Origin: CAZJBS01 sp964544475
Lineage (GTDB): Bacteria; CLD3; SB21
Direction: 5' to 3'
Length of the DNA: 32,093 nt
Assembly: GCA_964544475.1 (NCBI GenBank)
Contig: CAZJBS010000033.1
Span: 1-32,093, forward strand
The notes beneath the pieces were generated by a model. It was not told where the DNA came from. It was given only the letters and a program-made list of their open reading frames with translations, and made no database searches. This document shows positions 5,991 to 15,254 of this stretch, in pieces; within the stretch, counting starts at the first letter, position 1, and every line of letters begins with the position of its first letter. The translations under genes and the position numbers were made by a program.

Positions 5991-6020
5991 ACATTATGAA
6001 ATGATGAGCACATTCTCCAA
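5991..6020 (-). promoter_or_regulatory. Possible promoter of the barrel gene
   Basis: Minus-strand TTGGAG (6020-6015), 18-base spacer, TAATGT (5996-5991), about 40 bases ahead of the ATG at 5951. The match is weaker than at the tRNA promoters. Confidence 0.35.
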
Positions 6021-6040
6021 TGATATTTTTGATAAAGGTT

Positions 6041-9000
6041 TCACGAGGCCATGGCGGCGATTTGCAACGAGGCGCTTTTGTCCGAAATCAAATCGGGATC
6101 GACGTACACGTCCTCGGCGGACTTCTGGCGGGCATACGTTTCCGTCTTTTCGATTAACATTCTGAGTGGGGCGGCGGAGCGCGGCGTGGTGACGAGTTCG
6201 ATCCGTGTAACGTTGACGGTCTGGTAGCGGGCATCCACGATGCCTTCCAGACAAAACGGTCCGGTCGACAGCGTGTGCAAGGCCGCCTTTTCATACACAT
6301 CCGGAAATATCACGACATCGTAGACGCCGGTCAGATCTTCGAGGGTCATGAATTTCATAAAGCGGCCTTCCTGTACGATCTGTCCGTCGTCGCCGCGCCG
6401 GTCTCTTGTGCGAATGCGCTTGGACGAAACGAGCCATCCGATCATCTTCACTTTTTTCCCCTTATGTTTTGGAAGATCCGCCGACTTCACGATATCCCTG
6501 TGGTTGACCTGTCTGGGGAAATATTCCAATGGGTGCTTGCCGACATCATAGCCCAGGAGGGAGGCCTCAATGGCCCGTTTTTCCTCGGCGGACAAATCGT
6601 CAATATCCTTGAGAGAGGCCTCAAAGCGTGCGAGGTCCATGTCAAAGAGTCCGCCACTTCGGCGCTTCTTTTTTGAAGCCAGCAGCATATCGAGCAGGTT
6701 GACCAAAACCGTGCGCCGTTTGCCTGTAAAATCGAAGCATCCGATTTTGATCAGAAGCGTCAGTTCGTCGGGCGTCAGGGGGACTCGGGCGTGGAAATCC
6801 GGCAGGGACGTGAATTCACCATGCGCACGTTCCCGGAGAATCCGGTCGACCGTTTCAACGGACAGCCCTGCGATGAAGCGCAATCCTACGCGGATGGCTT
6901 CAGGCCCTTCGGCGCGGTATTCGCGCCCGCTGCGATTGATATCCGGTGGGAGCACGGCAAGACCGAGACGACGGCATTCGGAAACGTAGGCGGCGGGCGA
7001 ATAGAAACCGCCTTCGTTGGAGAGCACCGCCGCCATATAATGCGCAGGGAAGTGGGCCTTGAGATACGCGCCCTGAATGGACATCAGTGCGTAACTGGCG
7101 CTGTGGGCCTTGCAGAAGGAAAAACCGCTGAAACTCTCGATCTGCCGCCACAGCGTGTCGACAGAGGTCCTGTCCTTCAGCCTGCGCTGACAGGTTCTGA
7201 CAAACTTCCGTCGCAGCTCCATCACGCGTGAGGCACTGATCCGCTTGCCGGCCAAAAACCGGCGCACGGTGTCCGCTTCCTCCAGCGTCAGCCCTCCGAC
7301 AAAATGAAGCACTTTAATCACATCCTCTTCAAAGATCATGACGCCGAAGGTTTCCGGCAGAACGTCCAGCAAAGCCGGATGCGCGTCACGGCGCCTGGCC
7401 GGGTCCAGGAGGCGCTCGATGAACATGTACATCATGCCGGACTCGACACAGCCGGTTCGTACCATGCCGGATACAATATAGACCAATTCAAAAGTGTCCG
7501 CTTTGGTGATGCGCAGAGCATTGCGGATGAAGGGGCTCTCGGCATGCACAACGCCGATGGAGCGGCCCGAACGGAGCAGGGCTTTGGTCACGTCGTCCGA
7601 AAACAGCTTTTCCCAATTGAAAATGTCCACGCTTTGACCCGATTCGGCTTCTATGTTCCGGACGGCGTCTTCGATGGTACCGAGACCCCGCACCGCGAGT
7701 ATGTCAATCTTAATGAGACCGATGTCCTCGCCGGAATGCATGTCAAACTGGGTCTTGACAAAGCCATTGGCGCTGCGCTCGAGGGCGCTGAAGTATGTGA
7801 CGGGCTTTTCCGTGATCACGACGCCGCTGGCATGAATCCCACTGTAATTTGGGAAGCCATCCAGCGCCGAGGCCATCGGGATGACTTTCCGGAAAAGATC
7901 GTCGCCGAATCGCAATGCCCGCGCTTCGGGATACCGTTCCGCCAGATCCGGGAGGTTGGCGGCGGAGGTGTGGGGAATTTGCCGCCGGAAGGCGGAAAGT
8001 TCGCGCTCGCTGATGCCATGCGCTTTGGCAACTTCCCTCAGCGCGCCGCGCGCGTGATACGTATGAATTGACGCCATCATGGCCACATAGGCATCGCCGT
8101 AACGGTCGTAGATGTATTTCAATACCGTGTCGCGGTGCCGCCATGAAAAATCGAGATCGATGTCAGGCGGCGATCCGCGGGCATAATTGAGAAACCGCTC
8201 GAAATAGAGATGGTAGCGAATCGGGTCGACTTCGGTGAGCCCCAGGCAGTAACTGACGAGGCTGTTGGCGGCCGAGCCCCGACCGACATGCCACAAACCA
8301 CGGCCATGAGCCCATGTGACCAGGTCCCAGCAAATGAGAAAATAGTCCGAGAAATCGAGATTGTGAATCACCTCAAGTTCGTATTCGAGACGACGGAACA
8401 GTTCCGTTCGCGTCCGGACCGGTTTGTGCGACGGTGTGCCCAGCGCCGTCTCGGACACCAGGGCCAGTCGTTTTCTGGGCGGGTACCGTCGTTCAAGGCC
8501 TTCGAGGGCAAGGTGGCGCAGGTAACCGGCCGCCGACTTAAACGGTTTGGGCAGGGGAAAACGGGCGCAATGGTATTGGCCGATCACAAATTCAAATTGG
8601 CAGCGGGCCGCAATGAACGCGGTGTTGGCGAGGGCATCCGGCATGAACTCCGCGAGGCGCGTCATGTCGTCCGGAGAACGAAGGTACTGCTGCGGATCGC
8701 ACAATGGCAGGGTCTCGTCCTGAATGGTCTGCAAGTGTTTGATCGCGGACAGCACGCGGTGGCGTTCAAAATCGCCTGGAACGGTGAAACAAACGTCGTT
8801 GGTGAGTACCATCGGGAGGCCGGCGCGTTCACACCATTGCTGAACGGCCCTGTTGCGGCGACGATGGCGGTCAACGGGCACGATTTCTCCATACACATGC
8901 GTCGAACGGCCGTGAAGTTCCCTGAGCAGATCTGTGGAGGGCGTCAAAATGAACAGCCCGCGGTTTTCCTCAGCCAGGGATCCGGCGAGATCAAAGGTGG

Positions 9001-9295
9001 CGTTCAGATAGCGTTCGGTGACGATCTCGTTGAGGCGATGGTAGCCGGTGATATTCCTGCACAACAGGACGGCCTCCCGGCCTTTTCGGTCGTCGACACG
9101 ACACCCGATAATGGCAAAGAGACCCGCTTCGCGGCAGGCCTGGTAGAATTCGACCGTCCCTGCGACGGTATTGTCATCGGTCAGCGCCAGCGTGTCATAA
9201 CCGAGTTGTTTGGCCGTGGAAACCAGTTCACGAATCGACGACGCACCGGTCCCATAGGAATAATACGAACGGACATGGAGATGGACGAACTTCAT
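6041..9295 (-). CDS. dnaE: DNA polymerase III alpha subunit, DnaE2/ImuC-like alternative DnaE
   Basis: A 1084-residue C-family DNA polymerase. It has an N-terminal PHP domain (VHLHVRSYYS with GASS, ALTDDNTVAG), the palm with catalytic aspartates in PDIDLDFS (about residues 376-383) and IKIDIL (about residue 530), the finger motif HVGRGSAANSLVSYCLG, a helix-hairpin-helix region (about 800-870) and a C-terminal OB fold (MIGWLVSSKRIRT, FMTLEDLTGVYDVVIFPD). The PHP signature and length resemble the second, error-prone-type DnaE of many bacteria more than the replicative ~1160-residue form. The PHP histidine pattern is altered (HVRSYYS). I start at ATG 9295 because a good promoter ends just upstream at 9327; a start at 9427 would lie upstream of it. 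No imuA, imuB or lexA accompanies it, so the translesion role is inference. Confidence 0.9.
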   Translation of the reverse strand: MKFVHLHVRSYYSYGTGASSIRELVSTAKQLGYDTLALTDDNTVAGTVEFYQACREAGLFAIIGCRVDDRKGREAVLLCRNITGYHRLNEIVTERYLNATFDLAGSLAEENRGLFILTPSTDLLRELHGRSTHVYGEIVPVDRHRRRNRAVQQWCERAGLPMVLTNDVCFTVPGDFERHRVLSAIKHLQTIQDETLPLCDPQQYLRSPDDMTRLAEFMPDALANTAFIAARCQFEFVIGQYHCARFPLPKPFKSAAGYLRHLALEGLERRYPPRKRLALVSETALGTPSHKPVRTRTELFRRLEYELEVIHNLDFSDYFLICWDLVTWAHGRGLWHVGRGSAANSLVSYCLGLTEVDPIRYHLYFERFLNYARGSPPDIDLDFSWRHRDTVLKYIYDRYGDAYVAMMASIHTYHARGALREVAKAHGISERELSAFRRQIPHTSAANLPDLAERYPEARALRFGDDLFRKVIPMASALDGFPNYSGIHASGVVITEKPVTYFSALERSANGFVKTQFDMHSGEDIGLIKIDILAVRGLGTIEDAVRNIEAESGQSVDIFNWEKLFSDDVTKALLRSGRSIGVVHAESPFIRNALRITKADTFELVYIVSGMVRTGCVESGMMYMFIERLLDPARRRDAHPALLDVLPETFGVMIFEEDVIKVLHFVGGLTLEEADTVRRFLAGKRISASRVMELRRKFVRTCQRRLKDRTSVDTLWRQIESFSGFSFCKAHSASYALMSIQGAYLKAHFPAHYMAAVLSNEGGFYSPAAYVSECRRLGLAVLPPDINRSGREYRAEGPEAIRVGLRFIAGLSVETVDRILRERAHGEFTSLPDFHARVPLTPDELTLLIKIGCFDFTGKRRTVLVNLLDMLLASKKKRRSGGLFDMDLARFEASLKDIDDLSAEEKRAIEASLLGYDVGKHPLEYFPRQVNHRDIVKSADLPKHKGKKVKMIGWLVSSKRIRTRDRRGDDGQIVQEGRFMKFMTLEDLTGVYDVVIFPDVYEKAALHTLSTGPFCLEGIVDARYQTVNVTRIELVTTPRSAAPLRMLIEKTETYARQKSAEDVYVDPDLISDKSASLQIAAMAS

Positions 9296-9326
9296 CGGCG
9301 GCTTTTCAGAAATTGATTGATGGCGG

Positions 9327-9355
9327 AGTGTACGGTACGCCACACGCGTATGCAA
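9327..9355 (-). promoter_or_regulatory. Promoter of the DnaE-type polymerase gene
   Basis: Minus-strand TTGCAT (9355-9350), 17-base spacer, TACACT (9332-9327), giving a leader of about 25 nt before ATG 9295. I see no LexA-like box over it. The rest of 9296-9639 holds only this and the plus-strand promoter below. Confidence 0.6.
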
Positions 9356-9520
9356 TATGAAAAGGGAACGGTTGAAGATAGGTTCGCCGGGCCGCGAAAG
9401 GCGATTCCATTTCCAGGGCGCCGTCATTTACATAGAAACTGGCGAATTCTCCGTGTTGGCGAGATTGTTCTTATGCATGGCGTTCGTTGTGAAAAATCAA
9501 ACCATTCACCGTTTTGAGCC

Positions 9521-9549
9521 TTGCTCCGTTGGTCATGGACATATATCTT
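9521..9549 (+). promoter_or_regulatory. Promoter of the YciI-like gene
   Basis: TTGCTC (9521-9526), 17-base spacer, TATCTT (9544-9549); the -10 equals that of tRNA-His. The leader would be about 84 nt. Confidence 0.5.
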
Positions 9550-9639
9550 GTTGTCAAAGCAATGACCCGGCCAAAGTTGCCGCAAGGCGGTGACCGGATC
9601 GAAGGCGGGTCGTCAACTTCTACGAATCGAGGATGCATT

Positions 9640-10053
9640 ATGACAGGTTTTCGGTTGTTGTTTCTGGTCATGGCCGGCGCGTCGATGGTGAGCGCGCAGA
9701 ACAAAGCCAAAGACGAGCAGTGGGGAAAGATTCAGAATGAACTCATGGGCGGCCGCGCGTATACGCTGGTTCTGCTCAAGAGTGGCCCGAACCAGGCCAT
9801 CGACAGCGCGACCGCGGTTAACACGCAGCGGGATCACCTGATTCATCTTTTTTCGCTAAGGGATGCCGGGAGGCTCTCGGTATTCGGGCCGCTAGCGGAC
9901 CAGACGGACCTGCGGGGCATTGCCATTTTCAATTCGTCCGACGTCAAAGAAGTCGAATCGTGGCTTCAAGAAGATCCGTGGATCAGATTGGGCGGTCTCG
10001 TGTATGAGATTCACCCCTGGTTCAGCCTCCCGGGCCAGTCGTTGCCGAAGTAG
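9640..10053 (+). CDS. Exported YciI-like (dimeric alpha-beta barrel) protein
   Basis: A 137-residue protein with a signal peptide (MTGFRLLFLVMAGASMVSA, cleavage before QNK) and a single YciI/YCII-related domain. Visible family features are YTLVLLKSGP on the first strand, a helix with HLIHLFSLRDAGRLSVFGP, IAIFNSSDVKEVESWLQEDPW and a final strand ending EIHPWF. YciI proteins are small ferredoxin-like barrels; many are cytosolic and unassigned, and some catalyse muconolactone-type reactions. An exported version is less usual but is seen in FCB bacteria. GAGGA sits just upstream of ATG 9640, and an upstream in-frame ATG at 9514 would bury the signal peptide. It is a single gene. Confidence 0.85.
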   Translation: MTGFRLLFLVMAGASMVSAQNKAKDEQWGKIQNELMGGRAYTLVLLKSGPNQAIDSATAVNTQRDHLIHLFSLRDAGRLSVFGPLADQTDLRGIAIFNSSDVKEVESWLQEDPWIRLGGLVYEIHPWFSLPGQSLPK

Positions 10054-10099
10054 CTTTGCTTCTACATGAGTCTCACCTGGGCCCGCACGAAATAAAAGA

Positions 10100-10128
10100 T
10101 TGCTACGATGTGCCGGATTTCATACACT
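10100..10128 (+). promoter_or_regulatory. Probable promoter of the large CARDB/P-domain protein
   Basis: TTGCTA (10100-10105), 17-base spacer, TACACT (10123-10128); the -10 matches the polymerase promoter. It implies a leader of about 170 nt to ATG 10307. Confidence 0.45.
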
Positions 10129-10306
10129 AAGCGCCCGCCCCCCCTTGGCGCGTTGCCGAATGGCGGATGACCGGGAGGATCGGAGAAAGCCATGGCTCCG
10201 TCGCAACACCTGAAACTTCATTCCGAACTATCAGTATGAAAGTCTGATCACTTCGATTTTTCCAAATTCCTAACATCGTCCGTTCCAATTAATGAAAGGG
10301 TCTGCC

Positions 10307-13300
10307 ATGAGAGTGATTTACGGAGTTACATTCTGCGCGATGCTCGTCTGCTTGCCGGGGTTGGACGTGTTGCTTGCTCAAAACACGGAATATGACAACA
10401 CGATGGGGCTGCAAAGACCGCCGGGCGTCCGGTATATGGAACCCTTGGTGGTGACCACGCCGGATGGATTTGACAATTTCGACATCGGAGTGGATTTTGC
10501 GGAGGTTTCGATGGCCTCACACCCCTCCAACCCGTTGTGGTATTTTAACGCGTTCAATTCGACCAGCTCAAGTCTCGGGTCGATTCCACATTATTCCATC
10601 AACGGTCTCGACTGGGCCACCGTCAATCCGACGTGGGGCGCCACCATGTGGGGCGATCCGGTCGCGGCGTATGACAGCATCGGCAATCTGTATTTTGAAA
10701 ACATGTATGGCACGGGCGCGTCCATCCTGGGCTGCAAGGTGGCGCGTTCCACCAACAACGGTCAATCGTGGGTTTCGGTCACGACGGCCATTGCCGGTGT
10801 GGACAAGAACTGGATCGCGTGCGATCAGACCAGCGGGCCCTTTGCCAATTATGTGTACACAACGATGACGGCAACCGGCGGCAATTTTGCGCGCAGTACC
10901 GATTTCGGCGCAACCTGGCAGACGACCAATACGTTTCCGACGCAGACGCTGCCGGGCATGATGGTGGCGGTCGGTCCGGATGTGTCGGGTTCAAATAACA
11001 TACCAGGCGGTTGTGTGTATGTCGTGACCAATTCGGGATCGGCCTTTGCCTCCACCTATACGTTTTACCGTTCGACCGACGGCGGGTTGACATTCTCCCA
11101 GATGTCGTCGCAAAATTTTTCAAATTATGTCGGCACCAACGTGAGTGGCCGAAATTCCGTGGAGAACATGCGCACACGGCCGTACCCGTTTATTGCGGCG
11201 GACAATAGTTATGGGCCCTACCGCGGGCGCCTTTACCTGGTGTATTCTTCCAATTATCCGGCCGGCGACGGATTCAAGCCCGACATCTGGCTGCGGTATT
11301 CGACCAACCAGGGCGTCACGTGGTCGGAGGCGATCCGCATCAACGACGATGAAAGCCCGGAAGACAATCATCAATGGATGCCGGCGATCTGGGTGGACAA
11401 ACAAACGGGGAGATTCTACTGCAAATGGTGGGACACACGGAACTGCGTCGTCAATGACGACAGCACGGACGTCTATGCGTCCTTTTCGGATGACGGAGGC
11501 GTGACGTGGGCTCCCAACCAGCGCATCACAAACCGGATGTTCAAGATCAATTGCACGACGTGCGGCGGCGGCGGCACACCCCGATACCAGGGCGACTACG
11601 ATGCCATCACATCCAACGAATACACCGGTTTGGCCTCGTGGATGGATTTTCGCAACGGCAATTTTGGAAGTTACGTGGCGTATTTTCCCGATTTTGCCAT
11701 GAAGACGGGGGCGATCACCGGCTCGTTCTACTCGACCGACAGTGCGGTCGTCAAACTGACGGTTCCGGCTGTGAAACTGTACGACCAATCGGTCCGGTTT
11801 TCAGCCACGGTATCTCCAGCCGCCAATTTTTCATTCACATTTCCTGACGGTGATTCGTTGACGGCCTACCCGGATTCCCTGGATATGAGGATCTCGGCGT
11901 ATGGCGTGGCGGGAGGCAACTACACGGTGACGGTTATTGGCAAGGGCCCCAACGGCACGCCCGTGCACCGCCGGACGATACCCATTACCGTGACTCCCAT
12001 CACGATCACGGGAACCAACAACTACAGCGTGGGTCAGTTTTTGAGTCTGCCCAGTCGTTATCTGGCCGACAGCACGTATGCCATACGCGCGCGGGTCTTC
12101 AACCTCGGGACGGCAGCCCAGACCGATGTGCCGGTCCGGTTTTTTGTGAACGGTTCGCAGGTGGGGAATGACACTCTTCTTTCGCTCGCGAGTTCGGCGT
12201 ACGCCAACGTGGCCTTCGATTGGACCCCGGCAACGGCAGGGGATTTTGCGCTGGAAATCCAGTCGTTTCTGGCCAACGATACCGTGCCCGGCAACGACAG
12301 CGTACGGACGACGGTGCACGTGGCGGACTCGGAAGTGCAGTTGCTTGGTTTCATCAGCCCGCCAACCAACGGCATCGTGGGCGTACCGATCCCGGTGAGC
12401 GCGCGCGTCAAGAACAACGGCAATCCTCAGGTTCATGTTCCGGTCCTCCTGTTTGACAACGGCGTGCAGGTCGGGGTGGATTCGGTTGATCTTACACTGG
12501 ATGGTCAGGATACGGCGCGATTTGTCTGGACACCGACGGCCGGCGGCGCGCGCATACTGAAGGCACAGTCGTTTGCTCCCGGCGATACGACCTTTGGTAA
12601 CGACAGCGTAAGAACGACAGTCAATATCATCGACGGAGACGTTGCGGTCACCGGATTTGTGGGTCTTGTGGACACCATCACGATCGGCCAGCCGCGCGTG
12701 ATTAAGGCGCGCATCGCCAACAACGGTAAACCCCAACCCGGCGTGATCGTCCGGCTTTTTGAGAACAGCGTGGAAGTGGATGTCGACACGGTGGCGCTCG
12801 TTCTGGGAGGGCTTGATACGGCGATGTTCGATTGGACGCCATCGACCAGCGGCCAACGATCGCTCAAAGCCAAAACCTATCTGCCCGATGACATGAATCC
12901 CGCCAACGACAGCGCGATGGCCTCCATGATGGTCTATCCCGAAGGCCTGATCACCTACACGTATTCAAGCGGGTCGGTTAATCTGGCCATTCCCGACAAC
13001 AATGCCACCGGTGTGACATCGACCATCGACGTGCCGGACAGCATCGAAGTGTATGACGTCAACGTGCGGATAGATACGGTGATGCATCCGTTTGACGGCA
13101 ATCTTTCGTTCACTCTTTTGGCCCGCAGCGGTTCGGTCAATCTTGATCTGAGCAGCGGCAATGGCGGCAGCGGCGACAATTTCATCGGGACGATTTTTGA
13201 TGATGAGGCCACTGTTGCCATCACCGGAGGCGCGCCACCGTATACCGGCAAATTCCGTCCCGAACAGTCCAACCCCGGCCTCAAACAATACCGGATCACC

Positions 13301-13720
13301 GAAGGGTTCGGCAGTTGGTCCTTGAAAGTCGCGGACAACGTTTCCTCCAATACGGGTACACTGAACCGTTGGTCCATCATCCTGACCGGCCTGCTTCACA
13401 ATCCGCCAATTGGCATTAGCGATGTGAACGGCGTGCCAAGACAATTCGCCCTTTCACAAAATTATCCGAATCCGTTCAATCCGGTCACGACGATCGCCTA
13501 TTCAGTGGCCAACCGAACCGAAGTGTCCCTGACGGTTTATAACATTCTCGGGCAGGAAGTGCGGACTTTGGTGGATCAGGAAATGAAAGACGCGGGTTAT
13601 TACCGAATCGGATGGGATGGGAAGAACGATGCCGGCGTCCAGGTCTCCAGCGGGATTTACCTGTACCGCATGCAGGCGGGCTCTTTCATCAAAACCAGGA
13701 AGATGTTGCTTGTAAAATAA
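10307..13720 (+). CDS. Large secreted protein: BNR propeller, three CARDB-like domains, P-domain, type IX sorting domain
   Basis: A 1137-residue exported protein. After the signal peptide (to about residue 25, ending LLAQ) comes a sialidase-like propeller (about 30-465) with Asp-box motifs STNNGQSW, STDFGATW, STDGGLTF, STNQGVTW and SDDGGVTW. Three CARDB-like Ig domains follow (about 570-680, 680-775, 778-878), each with a V/A-R-N-x-G strand and a closing N-D-S. Residues about 881-1029 form a proprotein-convertase P-domain, commonly appended to secreted hydrolases. The last ~95 residues are the type IX sorting domain (NYPNPFNP, YNILGQEV, KMLLVK). No protease triad is visible, so it is likely a surface-binding or glycan-active protein. 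GAAAGGG precedes ATG 10307; an in-frame ATG at 10292 is the alternative. Confidence 0.88.
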   Translation: MRVIYGVTFCAMLVCLPGLDVLLAQNTEYDNTMGLQRPPGVRYMEPLVVTTPDGFDNFDIGVDFAEVSMASHPSNPLWYFNAFNSTSSSLGSIPHYSINGLDWATVNPTWGATMWGDPVAAYDSIGNLYFENMYGTGASILGCKVARSTNNGQSWVSVTTAIAGVDKNWIACDQTSGPFANYVYTTMTATGGNFARSTDFGATWQTTNTFPTQTLPGMMVAVGPDVSGSNNIPGGCVYVVTNSGSAFASTYTFYRSTDGGLTFSQMSSQNFSNYVGTNVSGRNSVENMRTRPYPFIAADNSYGPYRGRLYLVYSSNYPAGDGFKPDIWLRYSTNQGVTWSEAIRINDDESPEDNHQWMPAIWVDKQTGRFYCKWWDTRNCVVNDDSTDVYASFSDDGGVTWAPNQRITNRMFKINCTTCGGGGTPRYQGDYDAITSNEYTGLASWMDFRNGNFGSYVAYFPDFAMKTGAITGSFYSTDSAVVKLTVPAVKLYDQSVRFSATVSPAANFSFTFPDGDSLTAYPDSLDMRISAYGVAGGNYTVTVIGKGPNGTPVHRRTIPITVTPITITGTNNYSVGQFLSLPSRYLADSTYAIRARVFNLGTAAQTDVPVRFFVNGSQVGNDTLLSLASSAYANVAFDWTPATAGDFALEIQSFLANDTVPGNDSVRTTVHVADSEVQLLGFISPPTNGIVGVPIPVSARVKNNGNPQVHVPVLLFDNGVQVGVDSVDLTLDGQDTARFVWTPTAGGARILKAQSFAPGDTTFGNDSVRTTVNIIDGDVAVTGFVGLVDTITIGQPRVIKARIANNGKPQPGVIVRLFENSVEVDVDTVALVLGGLDTAMFDWTPSTSGQRSLKAKTYLPDDMNPANDSAMASMMVYPEGLITYTYSSGSVNLAIPDNNATGVTSTIDVPDSIEVYDVNVRIDTVMHPFDGNLSFTLLARSGSVNLDLSSGNGGSGDNFIGTIFDDEATVAITGGAPPYTGKFRPEQSNPGLKQYRITEGFGSWSLKVADNVSSNTGTLNRWSIILTGLLHNPPIGISDVNGVPRQFALSQNYPNPFNPVTTIAYSVANRTEVSLTVYNILGQEVRTLVDQEMKDAGYYRIGWDGKNDAGVQVSSGIYLYRMQAGSFIKTRKMLLVK

Positions 13721-13743
13721 TTGTCTGCGTTTCTTCGGAACGA

Positions 13744-13773
13744 GGGGGATTGGATTCCAATCCCCCTTTTTTT
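13744..13773 (+). terminator. Intrinsic terminator of the large secreted protein gene
   Basis: GGGGGATTGG (13744-13753) pairs with CCAATCCCCC (13757-13766) over three bases and is followed by seven T. It serves the plus-strand gene; on the minus strand no T-tract follows. Confidence 0.88.
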
Positions 13774-13812
13774 ATCGGCCGGGAGAGGGCCTGCCCCGAT
13801 CGCGTGCCCAGA

Positions 13813-15060
13813 TCACACCCATCCCCTGAGTTTGCACGCCTCCGCCACGCGGGCGACGCCGACGACCATGGCGGCGAGTCTCGGATGAACCTTGTTCTCG
13901 CGAATGGATTCCTGCACGGTATGGTACGCTTTCGTGAGTTTGGCATCGAGGCGCTGGTGCACGGTATTCTCATCCCAGAAAAAGGAATAGCTGTCCTGCA
14001 CCATTTCGAAATACGAAACGGTGACGCCGCCCGCGCTGGCGAGAATGTCGGGGATGACGTGAACGCCTTTTTGATGCAGGATGATATCCGCGCGCGGCGT
14101 GGTCGGGCCGTTGGCCAGTTCGCAGACGATTTTCGCCTTGATGCGGGGTGCGTTGTCCTCGGTGATGCAGTTTTCCAAAGCCGCCGGGTAGAGTATGGCG
14201 ACGTCCAGTTCCAGCAGATCTTCGTGCGGCATGGGTGAGGAGCCCGGGAATCCGACGACCGATCCCGTCTTGAGTTTGTGAGAGACGAGTTCCCTGGTAT
14301 TGAATCCGTGCGCATTGTAAATGGCGCCACGGGAATCGCTCACGGCGACGAGCGTGCCTCCGCCGAGAATTTCCTGGTGCAGCAACGCCGCGCGTTGGCC
14401 GGCGTTGCCGAAGCCCTGTATGGCGAAAGCCTTCGACGGATCGACACGCTGGAGTCGGCAGGCTTCGCGTACGGTGGTCACGCCACCACGGGCGGTGGCG
14501 TCGCGACGTCCTTCGGTGCCGCCGATTTGAAGAGGCTTGTCGGTGAGTACGCCGGGATGATGCCGGTGCGTGATCGTCTCGTATTCATCCATCATCCATG
14601 CCATCGTCTGCGGATTGGTGTAGACGTCCGGCGCGGGCACATCCTTGTCAATGCCGATTTCATGAGCGACGGCGCGCACATACGCGCGCGACAGATTTTC
14701 GAGTTCGCGGACGGACATGGATTTCGGATCGCAACGTACGCCGCCTTTGGCGCCGCCCAGCGGCAGATCGACCACTGCGGTTTTCCAGGTCATCCAGGAG
14801 GCTAGCGCGCGAATGGTGTCCACGGTTTCGTTGGGATGGAACCGGATGCCGCCTTTCGCCGGGCCGCGCGCGTAATTGTGCTGAATGCGGTACGCGTGGA
14901 ATAATCTGATCCTTCCATCGTCCATCCGCACGGGCAGGGTGACGCTGTATTCGCGTTGCGGCCAGATCAGCAGCTCGTAGGTGGCGGCGTCAAGATTGAG
15001 AAGGCGGGCGGCTTCGCGCACCTGTTGCTGGGTGACCTCAAACGAGTTGTAGGATTCCAT
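13813..15060 (-). CDS. Glutamate dehydrogenase, catabolic/NAD-type (GudB/RocG-like)
   Basis: A 415-residue Glu/Leu/Phe/Val dehydrogenase, interconverting glutamate with 2-oxoglutarate and ammonium. GPAKGGIRFHP (K69), PLGGAKGGVR (catalytic K105) and DVPAPDVYTN (D145) are intact, and the Rossmann loop is IQGFGNAG (216-221). The Asp in AVSDSRG after the second strand favours NAD, but cofactor choice is inference. It belongs to the shorter subfamily of Bacillus RocG/GudB, Thermotoga and archaea, unlike the two GdhA-type enzymes in the same cluster. ATG 15060 overlaps the stop of the zinc-ribbon gene by one base (TGATG), so translation is coupled; GAAGGAAA precedes it. It is the last gene of the receiver/ATP-grasp - zinc ribbon - dehydrogenase operon. 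Confidence 0.95.
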   Translation of the reverse strand: MESYNSFEVTQQQVREAARLLNLDAATYELLIWPQREYSVTLPVRMDDGRIRLFHAYRIQHNYARGPAKGGIRFHPNETVDTIRALASWMTWKTAVVDLPLGGAKGGVRCDPKSMSVRELENLSRAYVRAVAHEIGIDKDVPAPDVYTNPQTMAWMMDEYETITHRHHPGVLTDKPLQIGGTEGRRDATARGGVTTVREACRLQRVDPSKAFAIQGFGNAGQRAALLHQEILGGGTLVAVSDSRGAIYNAHGFNTRELVSHKLKTGSVVGFPGSSPMPHEDLLELDVAILYPAALENCITEDNAPRIKAKIVCELANGPTTPRADIILHQKGVHVIPDILASAGGVTVSYFEMVQDSYSFFWDENTVHQRLDAKLTKAYHTVQESIRENKVHPRLAAMVVGVARVAEACKLRGWV

Positions 15061-15248
15061 CAGCGTTTTTCCTTCGAAGGTATCGGTTCGTCTTTGGGTT
15101 CTTCTTCCGCCGGGTCCAGGTTGATCCGGTACCAGCAGCTTTTGCACATCAGCGCGCGGTCCACGTTGAGCAGGACCTGTTCCCAGGGGCTCAGCGGGCG
15201 GCCGCAGTGCGGGCACGTCTCATGGGTTGTTTTTTTTGTCGGGTCCAA
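15060..15248 (-). CDS. Small zinc-ribbon protein
   Basis: A 62-residue protein with two CxxC knuckles, CPHC (residues 12-15) and CKSC (residues 35-38), spaced as in a zinc ribbon, followed by an acidic/lysine tail (DPAEEEPKDEPIPSKEKR). It starts with TTG 15248, supported by GGAG nine bases upstream within the end of the preceding gene; no ATG is available in frame nearby. Only six bases separate it from the ATP-grasp gene, and its stop overlaps the dehydrogenase start by one base, so it is the middle gene of a tight operon. A role as a regulatory or assembly partner of its neighbours is plausible but unproven. Confidence 0.8.
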   Translation of the reverse strand: MDPTKKTTHETCPHCGRPLSPWEQVLLNVDRALMCKSCWYRINLDPAEEEPKDEPIPSKEKR

Positions 15249-15254
15249 ATCGTT

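Noticed and set aside
8210..9316. 368-codon plus-strand frame opposite the polymerase
   Set aside because: It is antisense to conserved PHP and palm motifs and has no features of its own.
9296..9427. N-terminal extension of the polymerase to 9427
   Set aside because: A good promoter at 9327-9355 lies inside it, and the DnaE family begins at the PHP strand encoded from 9295.
10138..10146. C-rich run as a phase-variable tract
   Set aside because: The run is short, lies in a leader with no coding frame, and has no visible length variation.
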